Of a stretch of DNA of 53,303 bases, positions 1-8,128 are shown piece by piece. The position numbers and the translations under genes were made by a program. Each line of letters begins with the position of its first letter. The first letter of the stretch is position 1. The notes under the pieces are model-generated. The model made no database searches. It was given only the letters and a program-made list of their open reading frames with translations, and had not been told where the DNA came from. Source of the DNA: Butyricicoccus sp. (lineage in GTDB: Bacteria; Bacillota; Clostridia; Oscillospirales; Butyricicoccaceae); NCBI GenBank assembly GCA_017886875.1, contig JAGHIZ010000043.1, positions 1 to 53,303 of the forward strand, given 5' to 3'.

Positions 1-2
1 AA

Positions 3-110
3 GCCAGAACTCCTGAATCTCTTACTAGCTCTATTTCTCGTGCCTATAAACTTATTTCTTTATCTGATATTTCTGGTTGGTTTAACAAAATGGATTATTT
101 GCATTCTTAA
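3..110 (+). mobile_element. IS630-type transposase, C-terminal end (partial)
   Basis: The third frame is open from the window edge to a TAA at 108-110. It ends with ARTPESL, then a short helix, then [17 protein letters not shown]630/Tc1-like transposases (DDE integrases of insertion sequences) commonly close with an ARxPExL helix followed by a DxxGWF motif, so this is read as the last 35 residues of such an enzyme. The catalytic part lies outside the window. The element sits directly against a truncated histidine kinase, suggesting it inserted into that gene. The terminal inverted repeat and TA target site could not be delimited from one end only. Confidence 0.6.
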
Positions 111-112
111 CA

Positions 113-376
113 GGAATTGCTCTAATATCACTATCAGTTTTAAAAAATGATAAAAATATAATAATAAAACTGGAAAATACATGTGAAAACTTGCCTAATA
201 TAAATCCAGAAAAACTTTTTGATAGATTTTATCGTGCAGATGAAGCAAGAACACAAAAAACTGGCGGTTATGGTATAGGGCTTTCAGTGGCTAAAGCTAT
301 TGTAAATGCACAAAATGGAAAAATAACCGCAAATTATATAGATAACAATAAAATATGCTTTGAAATTACATTTTGA
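113..376 (+). pseudogene. Sensor histidine kinase, C-terminal ATPase fragment
   Basis: The open frame reads into the ATP-binding domain of a two-component sensor kinase. It shows the F-box ([13 protein letters not shown]) and the G2 box ([13 protein letters not shown]), followed by the usual last beta strands and a TGA at 374-376. The H-box, transmembrane part and N-box are absent, because the frame closes at a stop (83-85) inside the neighbouring transposase sequence. The fragment has no plausible start codon or ribosome binding site of its own; a TTG at 191 would give only 61 residues. It is best read as the stump of a kinase cut by the insertion sequence. Such kinases normally follow a response regulator, which would lie left of the window. 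Confidence 0.75.
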
Positions 377-380
377 TAAA

Positions 381-412
381 GGACTACACATTCTTTTGTG
401 TGGTCTTTTTGT
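381..412 (+). terminator. Intrinsic terminator after the kinase remnant
   Basis: GACTACACA and TGTGTGGTC form a nine-pair stem (one G-U pair) with a short loop, followed by TTTTTG. It isolates the disrupted kinase from the downstream operon. Confidence 0.8.
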
Positions 413-520
413 TTTATGTATGACGTTTGTGTGTACCCAGTAAAATTCTAAGTTACATTTAAGGTTGGCTGTATATAATACATACGAACTTAAAAACAAG
501 AATGAAAGGAGTAAAAAATA

Positions 521-1180
521 ATGAAATTTAGGCATGAATGGAAGCATGAAATTGATTTTTTAGATATAATTGTGCTTAGAAATAGATTAAAAGTAATTAT
601 GTCAAATGATATTCATGCACAAAATGGTAAATATTTAGTAAGGAGTTTATACTTTGATAATTTACAAGATAAAGCACTACTTGAAAAGATAAATGGTGTA
701 AATAAGCGTGAAAAGTTCAGACTTAGATATTATAACGATAATATTAACCATATATCTCTTGAGAAAAAAAGTAAAATCAATGGTCTTTGCTGTAAAGAAC
801 AAGTAAAATTATCAGATGAGCAAGTTAAAGCGATTTTAAATGGTGATGAGGTTAATTCAGATAGTGAGCTTTTAAATGAATTTATATTTAAAACCAAAAG
901 CCAAGGTTTAAAACCTAAGACAATAGTTGATTATGTTAGAGAGCCATTTGTATACCCAGTAGGCAATGTACGAGTGACATTGGATTATCAAATTAGAACA
1001 GGTTTGAACAGCACAGATTTTTTAAATCCTGAGCGTGTTACAATACCTGCAAATACAGGTGCGGTTTTAGAGGTTAAATGGGACGAATTTTTACCCGCTA
1101 TGATAAGAGATATTGTTCAACTTCATGGCAAAAGAACAACTGCTTTTTCAAAATATGCAGCTTGCAGAATTTATGGTTAA
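521..1180 (+). CDS. VTC-domain polyphosphate polymerase-like protein
   Basis: This 219-residue protein matches the VTC domain, the catalytic tunnel domain that makes polyphosphate from ATP in yeast vacuoles; bacterial homologues are annotated as polyphosphate polymerase domain proteins. Visible landmarks are the N-terminal RHEWKHEI strand, the YLVRSLYFDN segment, the basic REKFRLRYY strand, the LEKKSK strand and the closing LEVKWDEFLP motif. These basic and acidic residues on alternating strands line the triphosphate tunnel in the family. No signal peptide or membrane segment is seen, so it should act at the cytoplasmic face. AAAGGAG precedes the ATG. DUF4956 follows after 18 bases and CotH after that. 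The product polymer is inferred from family membership, not shown. Confidence 0.85.
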   Translation: MKFRHEWKHEIDFLDIIVLRNRLKVIMSNDIHAQNGKYLVRSLYFDNLQDKALLEKINGVNKREKFRLRYYNDNINHISLEKKSKINGLCCKEQVKLSDEQVKAILNGDEVNSDSELLNEFIFKTKSQGLKPKTIVDYVREPFVYPVGNVRVTLDYQIRTGLNSTDFLNPERVTIPANTGAVLEVKWDEFLPAMIRDIVQLHGKRTTAFSKYAACRIYG

Positions 1181-1198
1181 ATAAGGAGATAAATTTTT

Positions 1199-1870
1199 AT
1201 GACATTTCAAGATATATTTAAATCAAGCTTTTTAGAAAATGTTACAAGTGTATCAGTTTTTGATATGGTTTTAGCACTTCTGCTTGCCTTTGGTATAGGT
1301 ATGTTTATATTTTTAATCTATAAAAAGACATTTGCAGGTGTTATGTATTCTTCAAATTTTGGTGTCACATTAATAGCACTTACAATGATAACAACGCTTG
1401 TAATCTTAGCGGTAACATCTAACATTGTGCTGTCACTTGGTATGGTTGGTGCACTATCCATTGTACGTTTCCGTACAGCAATCAAAGAACCTCTTGACAT
1501 TGCATTTTTATTCTGGTCAATCGCAGCGGGTATTGTGCTTGCAGCAGGTCTTATACCACTAGCTGTATTTGGCAGTGTTGTAATTGGTCTTATTATACTT
1601 GTATTTGCAAATAAAAAAGCATATTATAACCCTTATATGGTTGTAATTCGCTGTGATAACCATGAAAATGAAGTTTCCGCAAGCGAATTTTTAAAAAATC
1701 AAGTTGAGCGTTTTGTAGTAAAAAGCAAAACCGCTCAAAAAGATATGATAGAATTAAATATTGAAATCCGTATGAAAGGTGATAACACAGACTTTATAAA
1801 TGTACTTTCAAATATGCAGGGTGTAAATAGTGCTGTACTTGTAAGCTATAACGGAGAATATATGGGTTAA
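1199..1870 (+). CDS. DUF4956 membrane protein
   Basis: A 223-residue protein with about four hydrophobic segments in the first 145 residues (roughly 20-40, 50-72, 78-90 with 97-117, and 120-138), then a soluble C-terminal domain of about 80 residues. The conserved central stretch SLGMVGALSIVRFRTAIKEP is characteristic of DUF4956. No biochemical role is established for the family. It is repeatedly found next to VTC-domain proteins and CotH kinases, as here, so a membrane partner or channel for the VTC enzyme is a reasonable inference. AAGGAG lies ahead of the ATG, and the CotH gene starts four bases after its stop, implying translational coupling. Confidence 0.85.
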   Translation: MTFQDIFKSSFLENVTSVSVFDMVLALLLAFGIGMFIFLIYKKTFAGVMYSSNFGVTLIALTMITTLVILAVTSNIVLSLGMVGALSIVRFRTAIKEPLDIAFLFWSIAAGIVLAAGLIPLAVFGSVVIGLIILVFANKKAYYNPYMVVIRCDNHENEVSASEFLKNQVERFVVKSKTAQKDMIELNIEIRMKGDNTDFINVLSNMQGVNSAVLVSYNGEYMG

Positions 1871-1874
1871 TATT

Positions 1875-3647
1875 ATGTCAACAAGTAAAAATATAAATAA
1901 AATCTGTGTGATTATCGCTTTAATTGCTATAATTGTTACAGCTTTATTTATGAATGGAGAGCATTTTGGCATTAAACAAACAAGCAGCGTTAAGGAGTAT
2001 GAAACCACACTTTTTGACACTTCAAAAGTGCATACAATAAATATAGAAATGGACGATTGGCAAGGATTTCTTGATACATGCACAAATGAAGAATATGAAA
2101 CTTGTTCGGTTGAAATAGATGGTGAAGTGCTTTCAAATGTAGCAATTAGAGCAAAGGGCAATACATCACTTACACAGGTAGAAAGCTATGGAAATGATAG
2201 ATATAGCTTTAAAATAGAATTTGACCATTACGATGATAGTATAAATTATAAAGGTTTAGATAAACTGTGCTTAAATAATATAATACAAGATAATACATAT
2301 ATGAAAGATTATTTAACTTATCAAATGATGGGTTATTTTGGAGTAGATGCACCCCTTTGTAGCTTTGTAAATATAACAGTCAATGGTGAAAACTGGGGAC
2401 TTTATTTGGCAGTAGAAGCAGTTGAGGAGTCATTTTTAGAAAGAAATTATGGAAATGACTATGGAGAATTATACAAACCTGATAGCACAGGAAATATGGG
2501 TGGCGGAGGAGAAAAGCCTGATGATATTGGCGAAAGACCAACTAATTTCCCAACAGAGCAAGGCGAAATGCCACAAATGCCACAACAAATGAATGGTGAT
2601 AGAGGTGGCGGAAGGTTGATGGGCAGTGATGATATATCACTTATATATACAGATAATTCATATGATAGCTACACCAATATATTCGATAATGCTAAAACTG
2701 ATATAACAGATGCAGATAAAGACCGTCTTATCGATGCTTTAAAACAGCTAAATGAAAATAGCAATATAGATGAAGTTGTAAATGTAGAAGAAGTTATACG
2801 TTATTTTGTTGTGCATAATTTTGTATGTAATTTTGATAGCTATACTGGCTCTATGATTCATAACTACTATCTTTATGAAGAAGATAGCAAAATGTCTATG
2901 ATACCATGGGATTATAATTTAGCATTTGGTGGATTTGAAAGCAATTCTAATTCAACAAGTATGGTAAATTATCCTATTGATACTCCTGTATCTGGTGGAG
3001 ATGTTGAGTCCAGACCTATGTTAGCATGGATTTTTGCAGATGAAACATATACAAAGCTTTACCATGCTTATTTTGCACAGTTTATATCTGATTATTTTGA
3101 TAGCGGGTATTTTGAGCAAATGATAGATGATGTAAAAGCACTTATTGCACCTTATGTAGAACAGGACACAACAAAATTCTGCACTTATGAAGAATTTGAA
3201 ACAGGTATAGAAACATTAAAACAGTTTTGCTTATTAAGAGCACAAAGTATAAACGGTCAATTAGATGGTACAATACCATCAACATCTGATGGACAACGTG
3301 ATGCACAAGATAGTTTAGTTGATGCATCATCAATAAGCATATCCGATATGGGCACTATGCATGGTGGTAATATGACCATGGGAGGTGGTAAAGGAGGCTT
3401 TAGAGGTCAAAACCAACAACAAACTGTAACAAGTGAGTCAGGCGAGGAAACAACGCAAGAGCGGACCGAGCCGCAACAAACAACACAAATTGGACAATTA
3501 ACTAGACCTCAAACAATGCCAAATCGCTTCCAAGCTGAACCTATCAATAATAATACAAATTATAGCACATATTTAGTTATAGGAATTTCTGTTATAGTTT
3601 TATTTATAGGTTTAATAATTGCAATTTTTTATAAAAAGAAGGTTTAA
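1875..3647 (+). CDS. CotH-family secreted/membrane-anchored kinase
   Basis: A 590-residue CotH kinase-like protein. CotH of Bacillus phosphorylates spore-coat proteins; related proteins in non-sporulating bacteria act outside the cell on unknown targets. The N-terminus has a signal-like segment (residues 9-26). The kinase fold follows, with RYSFKIEF (Lys), a VEAVEESF helix, CNFDSYTG and the metal-binding IPWDYNLAFGG near residue 343. A Gly/Pro/Met-rich insert lies at about residues 208-250. A second low-complexity stretch, rich in Gly, Met, Gln and Thr, spans about 495-560. A C-terminal membrane helix with a KKK tail ends the protein. It is thus tethered at both ends, with the kinase outside. 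Third gene of the VTC-DUF4956-CotH operon. Confidence 0.88.
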   Translation: MSTSKNINKICVIIALIAIIVTALFMNGEHFGIKQTSSVKEYETTLFDTSKVHTINIEMDDWQGFLDTCTNEEYETCSVEIDGEVLSNVAIRAKGNTSLTQVESYGNDRYSFKIEFDHYDDSINYKGLDKLCLNNIIQDNTYMKDYLTYQMMGYFGVDAPLCSFVNITVNGENWGLYLAVEAVEESFLERNYGNDYGELYKPDSTGNMGGGGEKPDDIGERPTNFPTEQGEMPQMPQQMNGDRGGGRLMGSDDISLIYTDNSYDSYTNIFDNAKTDITDADKDRLIDALKQLNENSNIDEVVNVEEVIRYFVVHNFVCNFDSYTGSMIHNYYLYEEDSKMSMIPWDYNLAFGGFESNSNSTSMVNYPIDTPVSGGDVESRPMLAWIFADETYTKLYHAYFAQFISDYFDSGYFEQMIDDVKALIAPYVEQDTTKFCTYEEFETGIETLKQFCLLRAQSINGQLDGTIPSTSDGQRDAQDSLVDASSISISDMGTMHGGNMTMGGGKGGFRGQNQQQTVTSESGEETTQERTEPQQTTQIGQLTRPQTMPNRFQAEPINNNTNYSTYLVIGISVIVLFIGLIIAIFYKKKV

Positions 3648-3654
3648 ATCAAAA

Positions 3655-3686
3655 AACGTGCCATAAAAAAATGGCACGTTTAATTT
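3655..3686. terminator. Bidirectional terminator
   Basis: A perfect ten-base stem, AACGTGCCAT with ATGGCACGTT, six-base loop, flanked by A and T runs on both sides. It serves the convergent CotH and rubrerythrin genes. Confidence 0.92.
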
Positions 3687-3687
3687 T

Positions 3688-4257
3688 TTATTCAGAGACA
3701 GCTTTTTGATAAGTAGTCTGTTCAAATGAACCAATAGCTTCACATACACTACAAACATCTGGGCGTTCTTCAAAAATAGCACCGCAGAATACACAACGAT
3801 AACCTTGAGCAGTTACAGTTCTTTCTTGCTGTTTAGGTGTTTCTGTAGGACTAGATGATTTATCCTTTGCATAAAGATTAGAAAGAGCAGTCATAAATCT
3901 AAATTCATGGTCCTGTTCGATTTTTGCAATATTATCAAAAAGCATTGCAATTTCTTCAAAACCTTCTTCACGAGCCTTTTGAGCAAAGTTTGGATACATA
4001 GAAGTCCATTCTCCATATTCACCAGCGATTGCACTTTGTAAATTAGAAGCAGAGTCTTTAACACCATTTAAACGTTCAAAGAGCATTTTTCCATGTATGC
4101 CTTCATTTTGAGCCATGCGTTCAAATAAATCAGCAATTTCATCATTTCCTTCTTTGCGAGCTTTTTCAGCAAAAAAAAGATATTTATTTCTTGCCATGGA
4201 TTCACCAGTAAATGCAGCCAATAAATTTTTTTCGGTTTGAGAGCCTTTAATATCCAT
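3688..4257 (-). CDS. Rubrerythrin
   Basis: Rubrerythrin reduces hydrogen peroxide in the cytoplasm of anaerobes using a diiron centre and a rubredoxin-type iron. The protein has an N-terminal four-helix ferritin-like domain (GESMARNKYLFFAEKA, NEGIHGKMLFERL, and IEQDHEFRF carrying Glu/His ligands) and a C-terminal rubredoxin domain with two CxxC pairs (CVFC and CSVC). Length is typical. The ATG at 4257 is chosen over an in-frame ATG at 4272 because GGAGATGA lies at the right spacing before it and overlaps the upstream codon. It has its own sigma-A promoter. A second rubrerythrin lies at 7217-7759; this copy is more divergent. Confidence 0.93.
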   Translation of the reverse strand: MDIKGSQTEKNLLAAFTGESMARNKYLFFAEKARKEGNDEIADLFERMAQNEGIHGKMLFERLNGVKDSASNLQSAIAGEYGEWTSMYPNFAQKAREEGFEEIAMLFDNIAKIEQDHEFRFMTALSNLYAKDKSSSPTETPKQQERTVTAQGYRCVFCGAIFEERPDVCSVCEAIGSFEQTTYQKAVSE

Positions 4258-4301
4258 AAATATCATCTCCATTTTAATACGAATAGTAATTATTTTTATT
4301 T

Positions 4302-4330
4302 ATCATAATACTAATATTATAAAAAGTCAA
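4302..4330 (-). promoter_or_regulatory. Sigma-A promoter of the first rubrerythrin gene
   Basis: On the minus strand TTGACT (4325-4330) and TATGAT (4302-4307) are separated by exactly 17 bases, about 45 bases upstream of the start codon. Confidence 0.75.
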
Positions 4331-4460
4331 TAGAAAAATAAGTTTAAATTTATATATTTAAGTTATTTTTTTAATACTATATAAATTTAATAGAAATATA
4401 ACTAAATTTGTGGTATACTGATTACAGAGTTACAACTTAGTACGGGAGAATAAAAGCTAT

Positions 4461-6206
4461 ATGATAGAAAAAATGTGGGAGTTTTACGAAAATCTAAATG
4501 AGATTGTATATGTCTCAGATGCTGATACATATAATCTTGTATATATGAACCGTAAAGCTCGTGAAATGTTTGGAAATGTATCAATTGAAGAGCTTAGAAG
4601 AAGAAAATGTTATAGTTTGCTTCAGGGGTGTAATTCACCATGTGAAATATGTACCAATGATAAAATAAAAGCTGGTGAGTTTTATGAATGGACATATTAT
4701 AATCCTGTTATAGATAAAAAATTTGCTTTAAAAGACACCATTTTTATTGAAGATAATCGAAGATATAGAATGGAAATCGCAATTGATATGACTATTCAAG
4801 ACCATCAAGAAAAAGTTATTAAGTCTTTTGTTAATAATGAAATTGCTATAAGTGAAGGACTTAAAATGGCACTAGCAGAGGATAGCCCAGAAAAATCAAT
4901 AATGGTTTTACTTGAATATTTGGGTAAGGCATTTAAAGGCGAAAGAGCATATATTTTTGAAGAAACATCTCCTAAATTTGTGGCTAATACATATGAATGG
5001 TGTGCAAACGGTGTAAGTGTACAGATAGAAAACTTAATTGATATACCAGAACAACAACTTGAAGATTGGTATGTACAGTTCAGACAAAATAAAAGTGTTG
5101 TTATTAAAAATCTTGAAGATACAAAATATACAAGTCCTGATGTATATAAGATACTAAAACCTCAAGATATAGTAACACTTGTTGTATGCCCCCTTATTTT
5201 TCGGAAAAAAATCATAGGTTTTTATGGTATAGACAATCCGCCTGCTGATAATTTAGATAACACTATGATTATGTTAAATGTTATGGCAAGCTTTATAGTA
5301 TCAATAATAAATAGGCGTGAACTGTTTAGAAAATTAACTAATATAAGCTATTATGACAGATTAACAGGTGCAGGAAATCGCTATGCAATGGAAAGTTCTA
5401 TTAATGAAATAGATTTAAATAAAAGCATAGGCGTTATATATGGCGATGTTATGAATTTAAAAAATACAAATGATACAGAGGGGCATTTAGAAGGAGATAA
5501 ATTACTTTTACAATCTTATGACCATCTTTGTAGATATTTTGATAAAAAAGATATATTTCGCATAGGCGGAGATGAATTTGTAGTTATATGTAGTGCTATT
5601 AGTAAAGACGATTTCAAACAAAGAATTGCTTCAATAAAAAATGATATGGAGAACAGTAAAGCCAAAATAGCACTTGGTCATATTTGGAAAGATATCTGTG
5701 ATGAGAAAATAGAAAATCTTATTGTGCAGGCAGACCAGCTTATGTATGAAGAAAAACGCAGATATTATAATCAAAAAAAGGATAAATCATATGGTTTGCG
5801 TAGTGGAGTACCGCTTGTAGGTGTGCATGAGTATTTTATGCAAGAACATGGTTTTCATTCTGAGGCATTTTTTAAATCAATGATGCAATCTTCTTTTGGT
5901 CTAAATGCTTTTGTGGGAGATTTGCAAGGTAATATATATTATCTATCAGATAGTTTAAGAGATATACTTAAAACTAAGAGTAATATGGTTTGTTGTCTAT
6001 TTGACACATGGTCTGTTGCCTTATCCGACGATAAAAGAAATGAATTTTTAGAACAATGGCAGTATTTATTAGAAAATAGGGAAAAAGAATTTCAGTTTCC
6101 TTATGATGTGGAAATTGATGGAATAAGACGTGTTGGAGTATTAAAAATTGATGTTAGATGGAATGGTGAAATACCACTTTTCTGCACAGGCATATTTATA
6201 AATTAA
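4461..6206 (+). CDS. PAS-GAF-GGDEF diguanylate cyclase
   Basis: A 581-residue soluble signalling protein that should make the second messenger c-di-GMP from GTP. Residues 5-110 form a PAS domain with Cys50, Cys61 and Cys64 in a C-x10-C-x2-C pattern. Residues about 120-290 look like a GAF sensor. Residues about 295-440 are a GGDEF domain with the DRLTGAGNRYAM start, a metal-binding YGDVMNLKNTND segment and an intact RIGGDEF signature near residue 370. A further C-terminal PAS-like region of about 125 residues ends the protein. No membrane helix is seen. The inhibitory RxxD site is not obvious. A TGnTATACT extended -10 at 4411-4419 precedes the gene. The cysteine motif recurs in the EAL protein at 36185-38161. 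Confidence 0.88.
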   Translation: MIEKMWEFYENLNEIVYVSDADTYNLVYMNRKAREMFGNVSIEELRRRKCYSLLQGCNSPCEICTNDKIKAGEFYEWTYYNPVIDKKFALKDTIFIEDNRRYRMEIAIDMTIQDHQEKVIKSFVNNEIAISEGLKMALAEDSPEKSIMVLLEYLGKAFKGERAYIFEETSPKFVANTYEWCANGVSVQIENLIDIPEQQLEDWYVQFRQNKSVVIKNLEDTKYTSPDVYKILKPQDIVTLVVCPLIFRKKIIGFYGIDNPPADNLDNTMIMLNVMASFIVSIINRRELFRKLTNISYYDRLTGAGNRYAMESSINEIDLNKSIGVIYGDVMNLKNTNDTEGHLEGDKLLLQSYDHLCRYFDKKDIFRIGGDEFVVICSAISKDDFKQRIASIKNDMENSKAKIALGHIWKDICDEKIENLIVQADQLMYEEKRRYYNQKKDKSYGLRSGVPLVGVHEYFMQEHGFHSEAFFKSMMQSSFGLNAFVGDLQGNIYYLSDSLRDILKTKSNMVCCLFDTWSVALSDDKRNEFLEQWQYLLENREKEFQFPYDVEIDGIRRVGVLKIDVRWNGEIPLFCTGIFIN

Positions 6207-6212
6207 AATTAA

Positions 6213-6241
6213 AACCACCGATTTTATATCGGTGGTTATTT
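6213..6241. terminator. Bidirectional terminator
   Basis: AACCACCGA and TCGGTGGTT form a perfect nine-base stem with a seven-base loop, bounded by A and T runs. It is shared by the cyclase gene and the convergent Cof phosphatase gene. Confidence 0.88.
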
Positions 6242-6243
6242 TC

Positions 6244-7098
6244 TTACAGTAAATGTTGTTTAATTGAATGAGCAACGCCAAATTCAATATTTGTTAGTGT
6301 GCATTCATCTGCAATTTCTTTTATATATTCTTCTGCATTACCCATTGCAATGCCAAGTCCACTCATTTCAAGCATAGTTAAATCATTATCGCTATCTCCC
6401 AAAGCCATAACATCATTCATTGTAAAACCAAGATGTTCTGTAAGTTTTTTAAGACCATTACCCTTATGCACACCTTTACAGTTTATTTCGACGTTTTTCA
6501 TAAGTCCGCCAAATAAAACTGATGGTGCAAGCTCAAAGCGTCCAGTTGACTCTAGTTTTTCTATAATTTTATCAACAGATTTAGGATTATCATGATATAA
6601 GATAGATTTAATAAATGGTTTTTGATTTGTTTGTAAAAGTTTTTCCCATTCTTCATCAGTTCCAATAAATGTTGAATGACTACGTTCGGTTTTAGCGTTC
6701 ATATTTCTTCGAATATTTAATTCTTTAAAAAAACGTTTAAATGCATTACCATAATATAACTGTGAATCATCATAAAGACAAGGGTCAGTATCATATTCTT
6801 TACAAACATCTAAAAGCAGTCTGCAATCATCATTTGATAGATACTCAGCAAATATATTTTGTGTTAAATCTGGTTTGCAGATATACGCACCATTTGCTGT
6901 TATAAGCCAATCAGCTGGAGCTAAAAGTTTATCAGAAAACATTTTAGCTTCTATAGGGTTTCTTCCTGTGCATAATACAATTTGCACACCTGATTGTTGA
7001 GCCTGTCTTACAGCGATTTTGTTTTCTTCTGGAAGCATACTTTCTTTGTTAAGTAGAGTACCATCAAGGTCAAGAGCTAAAATTTTGTATTTTGCCAT
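6244..7098 (-). CDS. Cof-type HAD-IIB phosphatase
   Basis: A 284-residue haloacid dehalogenase-superfamily phosphatase of the Cof/YidA type, acting on small cytoplasmic sugar phosphates or cofactors. HAD motif I is LALDLDGTLLN with the nucleophile Asp, motif II is VLCTGR, and motif IV is GDSDNDLTMLEMSGLGIAMGNA. A C2B cap domain lies between motifs II and III. Length is normal for the family. The substrate cannot be deduced. The gene stands alone between two terminators, with AGGTG before the ATG. Confidence 0.92.
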   Translation of the reverse strand: MAKYKILALDLDGTLLNKESMLPEENKIAVRQAQQSGVQIVLCTGRNPIEAKMFSDKLLAPADWLITANGAYICKPDLTQNIFAEYLSNDDCRLLLDVCKEYDTDPCLYDDSQLYYGNAFKRFFKELNIRRNMNAKTERSHSTFIGTDEEWEKLLQTNQKPFIKSILYHDNPKSVDKIIEKLESTGRFELAPSVLFGGLMKNVEINCKGVHKGNGLKKLTEHLGFTMNDVMALGDSDNDLTMLEMSGLGIAMGNAEEYIKEIADECTLTNIEFGVAHSIKQHLL

Positions 7099-7170
7099 TT
7101 TTTCACCTGCTAGATTATTTTTTTATTCTACTTAATTATAAACAAAATAACAGATTGTGACAAGATATAA

Positions 7171-7203
7171 AAAGCCACTTGACATGTAAAAATCAAGTGG
7201 CAC
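7171..7203 (-). terminator. Terminator of the second rubrerythrin gene
   Basis: GCCACTTGA and TCAAGTGGC form a perfect nine-base stem. On the minus strand it is followed by TTTTTATA. Confidence 0.88.
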
Positions 7204-7216
7204 AATGTGTTTATTA

Positions 7217-7759
7217 TTAGTAATTTTCAGCTTTAATCTGGAAGTAAGCTTGTGGGTGAGCACAAACAGGGCAAACCTCAGGAGCTTTTTGACCTACATG
7301 AATATGACCACAGTTGGAGCACTGCCAAATCATATCGCCATCTCTTGAGAATACAAGACCGCCTTCAACATTTGCAAGTAACTTGCGATAACGTTCTTCA
7401 TGTTCTTTCTCGATTTTGCCAACTTCTTCAAATAGAAAAGCAATATGGTCAAAACCTTCTTCACGAGCTTCTTTAGCAAAAGTAGCATACATATCAGTCC
7501 ACTCGTAGTTTTCACCAGCAGCAGCGTCTTTTAGATTTTCAATAGTAGATGGAATTTGACCATCATGCAAAAGTTTAAACCAGATTTTAGCGTGTTCCTG
7601 TTCATTTTTTGCGGTTTCTTCAAAGATAGAGGCAATTTGTACATAGCCGTCCTTCTTTGCTTTAGATGCATAATAAGTGTACTTATTGCGAGCTTGGGAT
7701 TCACCTGCAAAAGCAGCGAGTAAATTTGCTTCAGTTTTAGAGCCTTTTAAATTAGCCAT
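7217..7759 (-). CDS. rbr: Rubrerythrin
   Basis: A 180-residue rubrerythrin of classic layout. A ferritin-like diiron domain starts [21 protein letters not shown], with further ligands in NEQEHAKIW and [11 protein letters not shown]-terminal rubredoxin domain carries CSNC and CPVC. It detoxifies peroxide in the cytoplasm using electrons from rubredoxin or NADH-linked reductases. AGGAGGAATTTT lies directly before the ATG, implying strong translation. It has a near-consensus promoter with a PerR-like box between the -10 and the start codon, so peroxide-responsive repression is likely. It is the canonical copy of the two rubrerythrins here. Confidence 0.96.
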   Translation of the reverse strand: MANLKGSKTEANLLAAFAGESQARNKYTYYASKAKKDGYVQIASIFEETAKNEQEHAKIWFKLLHDGQIPSTIENLKDAAAGENYEWTDMYATFAKEAREEGFDHIAFLFEEVGKIEKEHEERYRKLLANVEGGLVFSRDGDMIWQCSNCGHIHVGQKAPEVCPVCAHPQAYFQIKAENY

Positions 7760-7785
7760 GATAAAATTCCTCCTGAACTTATAAA

Positions 7786-7800
7786 TTAGAATGATAATAA
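7786..7800 (-). promoter_or_regulatory. Candidate PerR box
   Basis: TTAGAATGATAATAA matches the published PerR consensus TTATAATNATTATAA at 12 of 14 defined positions. It lies just downstream of the -10 of the rubrerythrin promoter, where bound repressor would block transcription. The regulator is inferred; no perR gene is in this window. Confidence 0.55.
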
Positions 7801-7811
7801 TTCTTGTTTAT

Positions 7812-7840
7812 ATAATACACTTTTTATTTAAATAAGTCAA
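7812..7840 (-). promoter_or_regulatory. Sigma-A promoter of the second rubrerythrin gene
   Basis: Minus-strand TTGACT (7835-7840) and TATTAT (7812-7817) with a 17-base spacer. Confidence 0.8.
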
Positions 7841-7919
7841 GCATAAATTTATTATATCCTGAATAGAAATTTTAAAACAGGGAATGATAAATATACAATC
7901 ACAAAGGAGGTTTCTTATT

Positions 7920-8072
7920 ATGGAAAACAAAGCAATTCGTTGTAGTGTAAGTCAGTGTGCAAACCATTGTGCAAGTGGTTATTGTTCATTAAACACTGTA
8001 TCAATCGGAACACATGAGGCAAACCCAACACAGTGCCAGTGTGTAGACTGCAATTCTTTCTGTGTTAAATAA
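7920..8072 (+). CDS. DUF1540 cysteine-rich miniprotein
   Basis: A 50-residue protein with eight cysteines, beginning MENKAIRCSVSQC and ending with a CQCVDCNSFCVK cluster. The spacing fits DUF1540, a small family common in Clostridia and presumed to bind metal. Its role is unknown. The ATG at 7920 is preferred to an upstream in-frame ATG at 7884 because AAAGGAGG (7903-7910) lies at the ideal distance and conservation starts here. It stands alone and diverges from the rubrerythrin gene. Confidence 0.85.
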   Translation: MENKAIRCSVSQCANHCASGYCSLNTVSIGTHEANPTQCQCVDCNSFCVK

Positions 8073-8085
8073 TAAATAAAAATAT

Positions 8086-8128
8086 ACACCCCAAACTGCT
8101 GATTATTTTCAGTAATTTGGGGTGTAAT
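8086..8128. terminator. Bidirectional terminator
   Basis: ACACCCCAAA and TTTGGGGTGT form a ten-base stem around an inner CTGA/TCAG hairpin, with A and T runs outside. It is shared by DUF1540 and the convergent membrane protein gene. Confidence 0.85.

Noticed and set aside
4281-4300. A second PerR box before the first rubrerythrin gene
   Set aside because: The best alignment has too many mismatches to the consensus.
7252-7515. Short open frames over the rubrerythrin gene
   Set aside because: Both overlap the conserved rubrerythrin in other frames and resemble no known protein.
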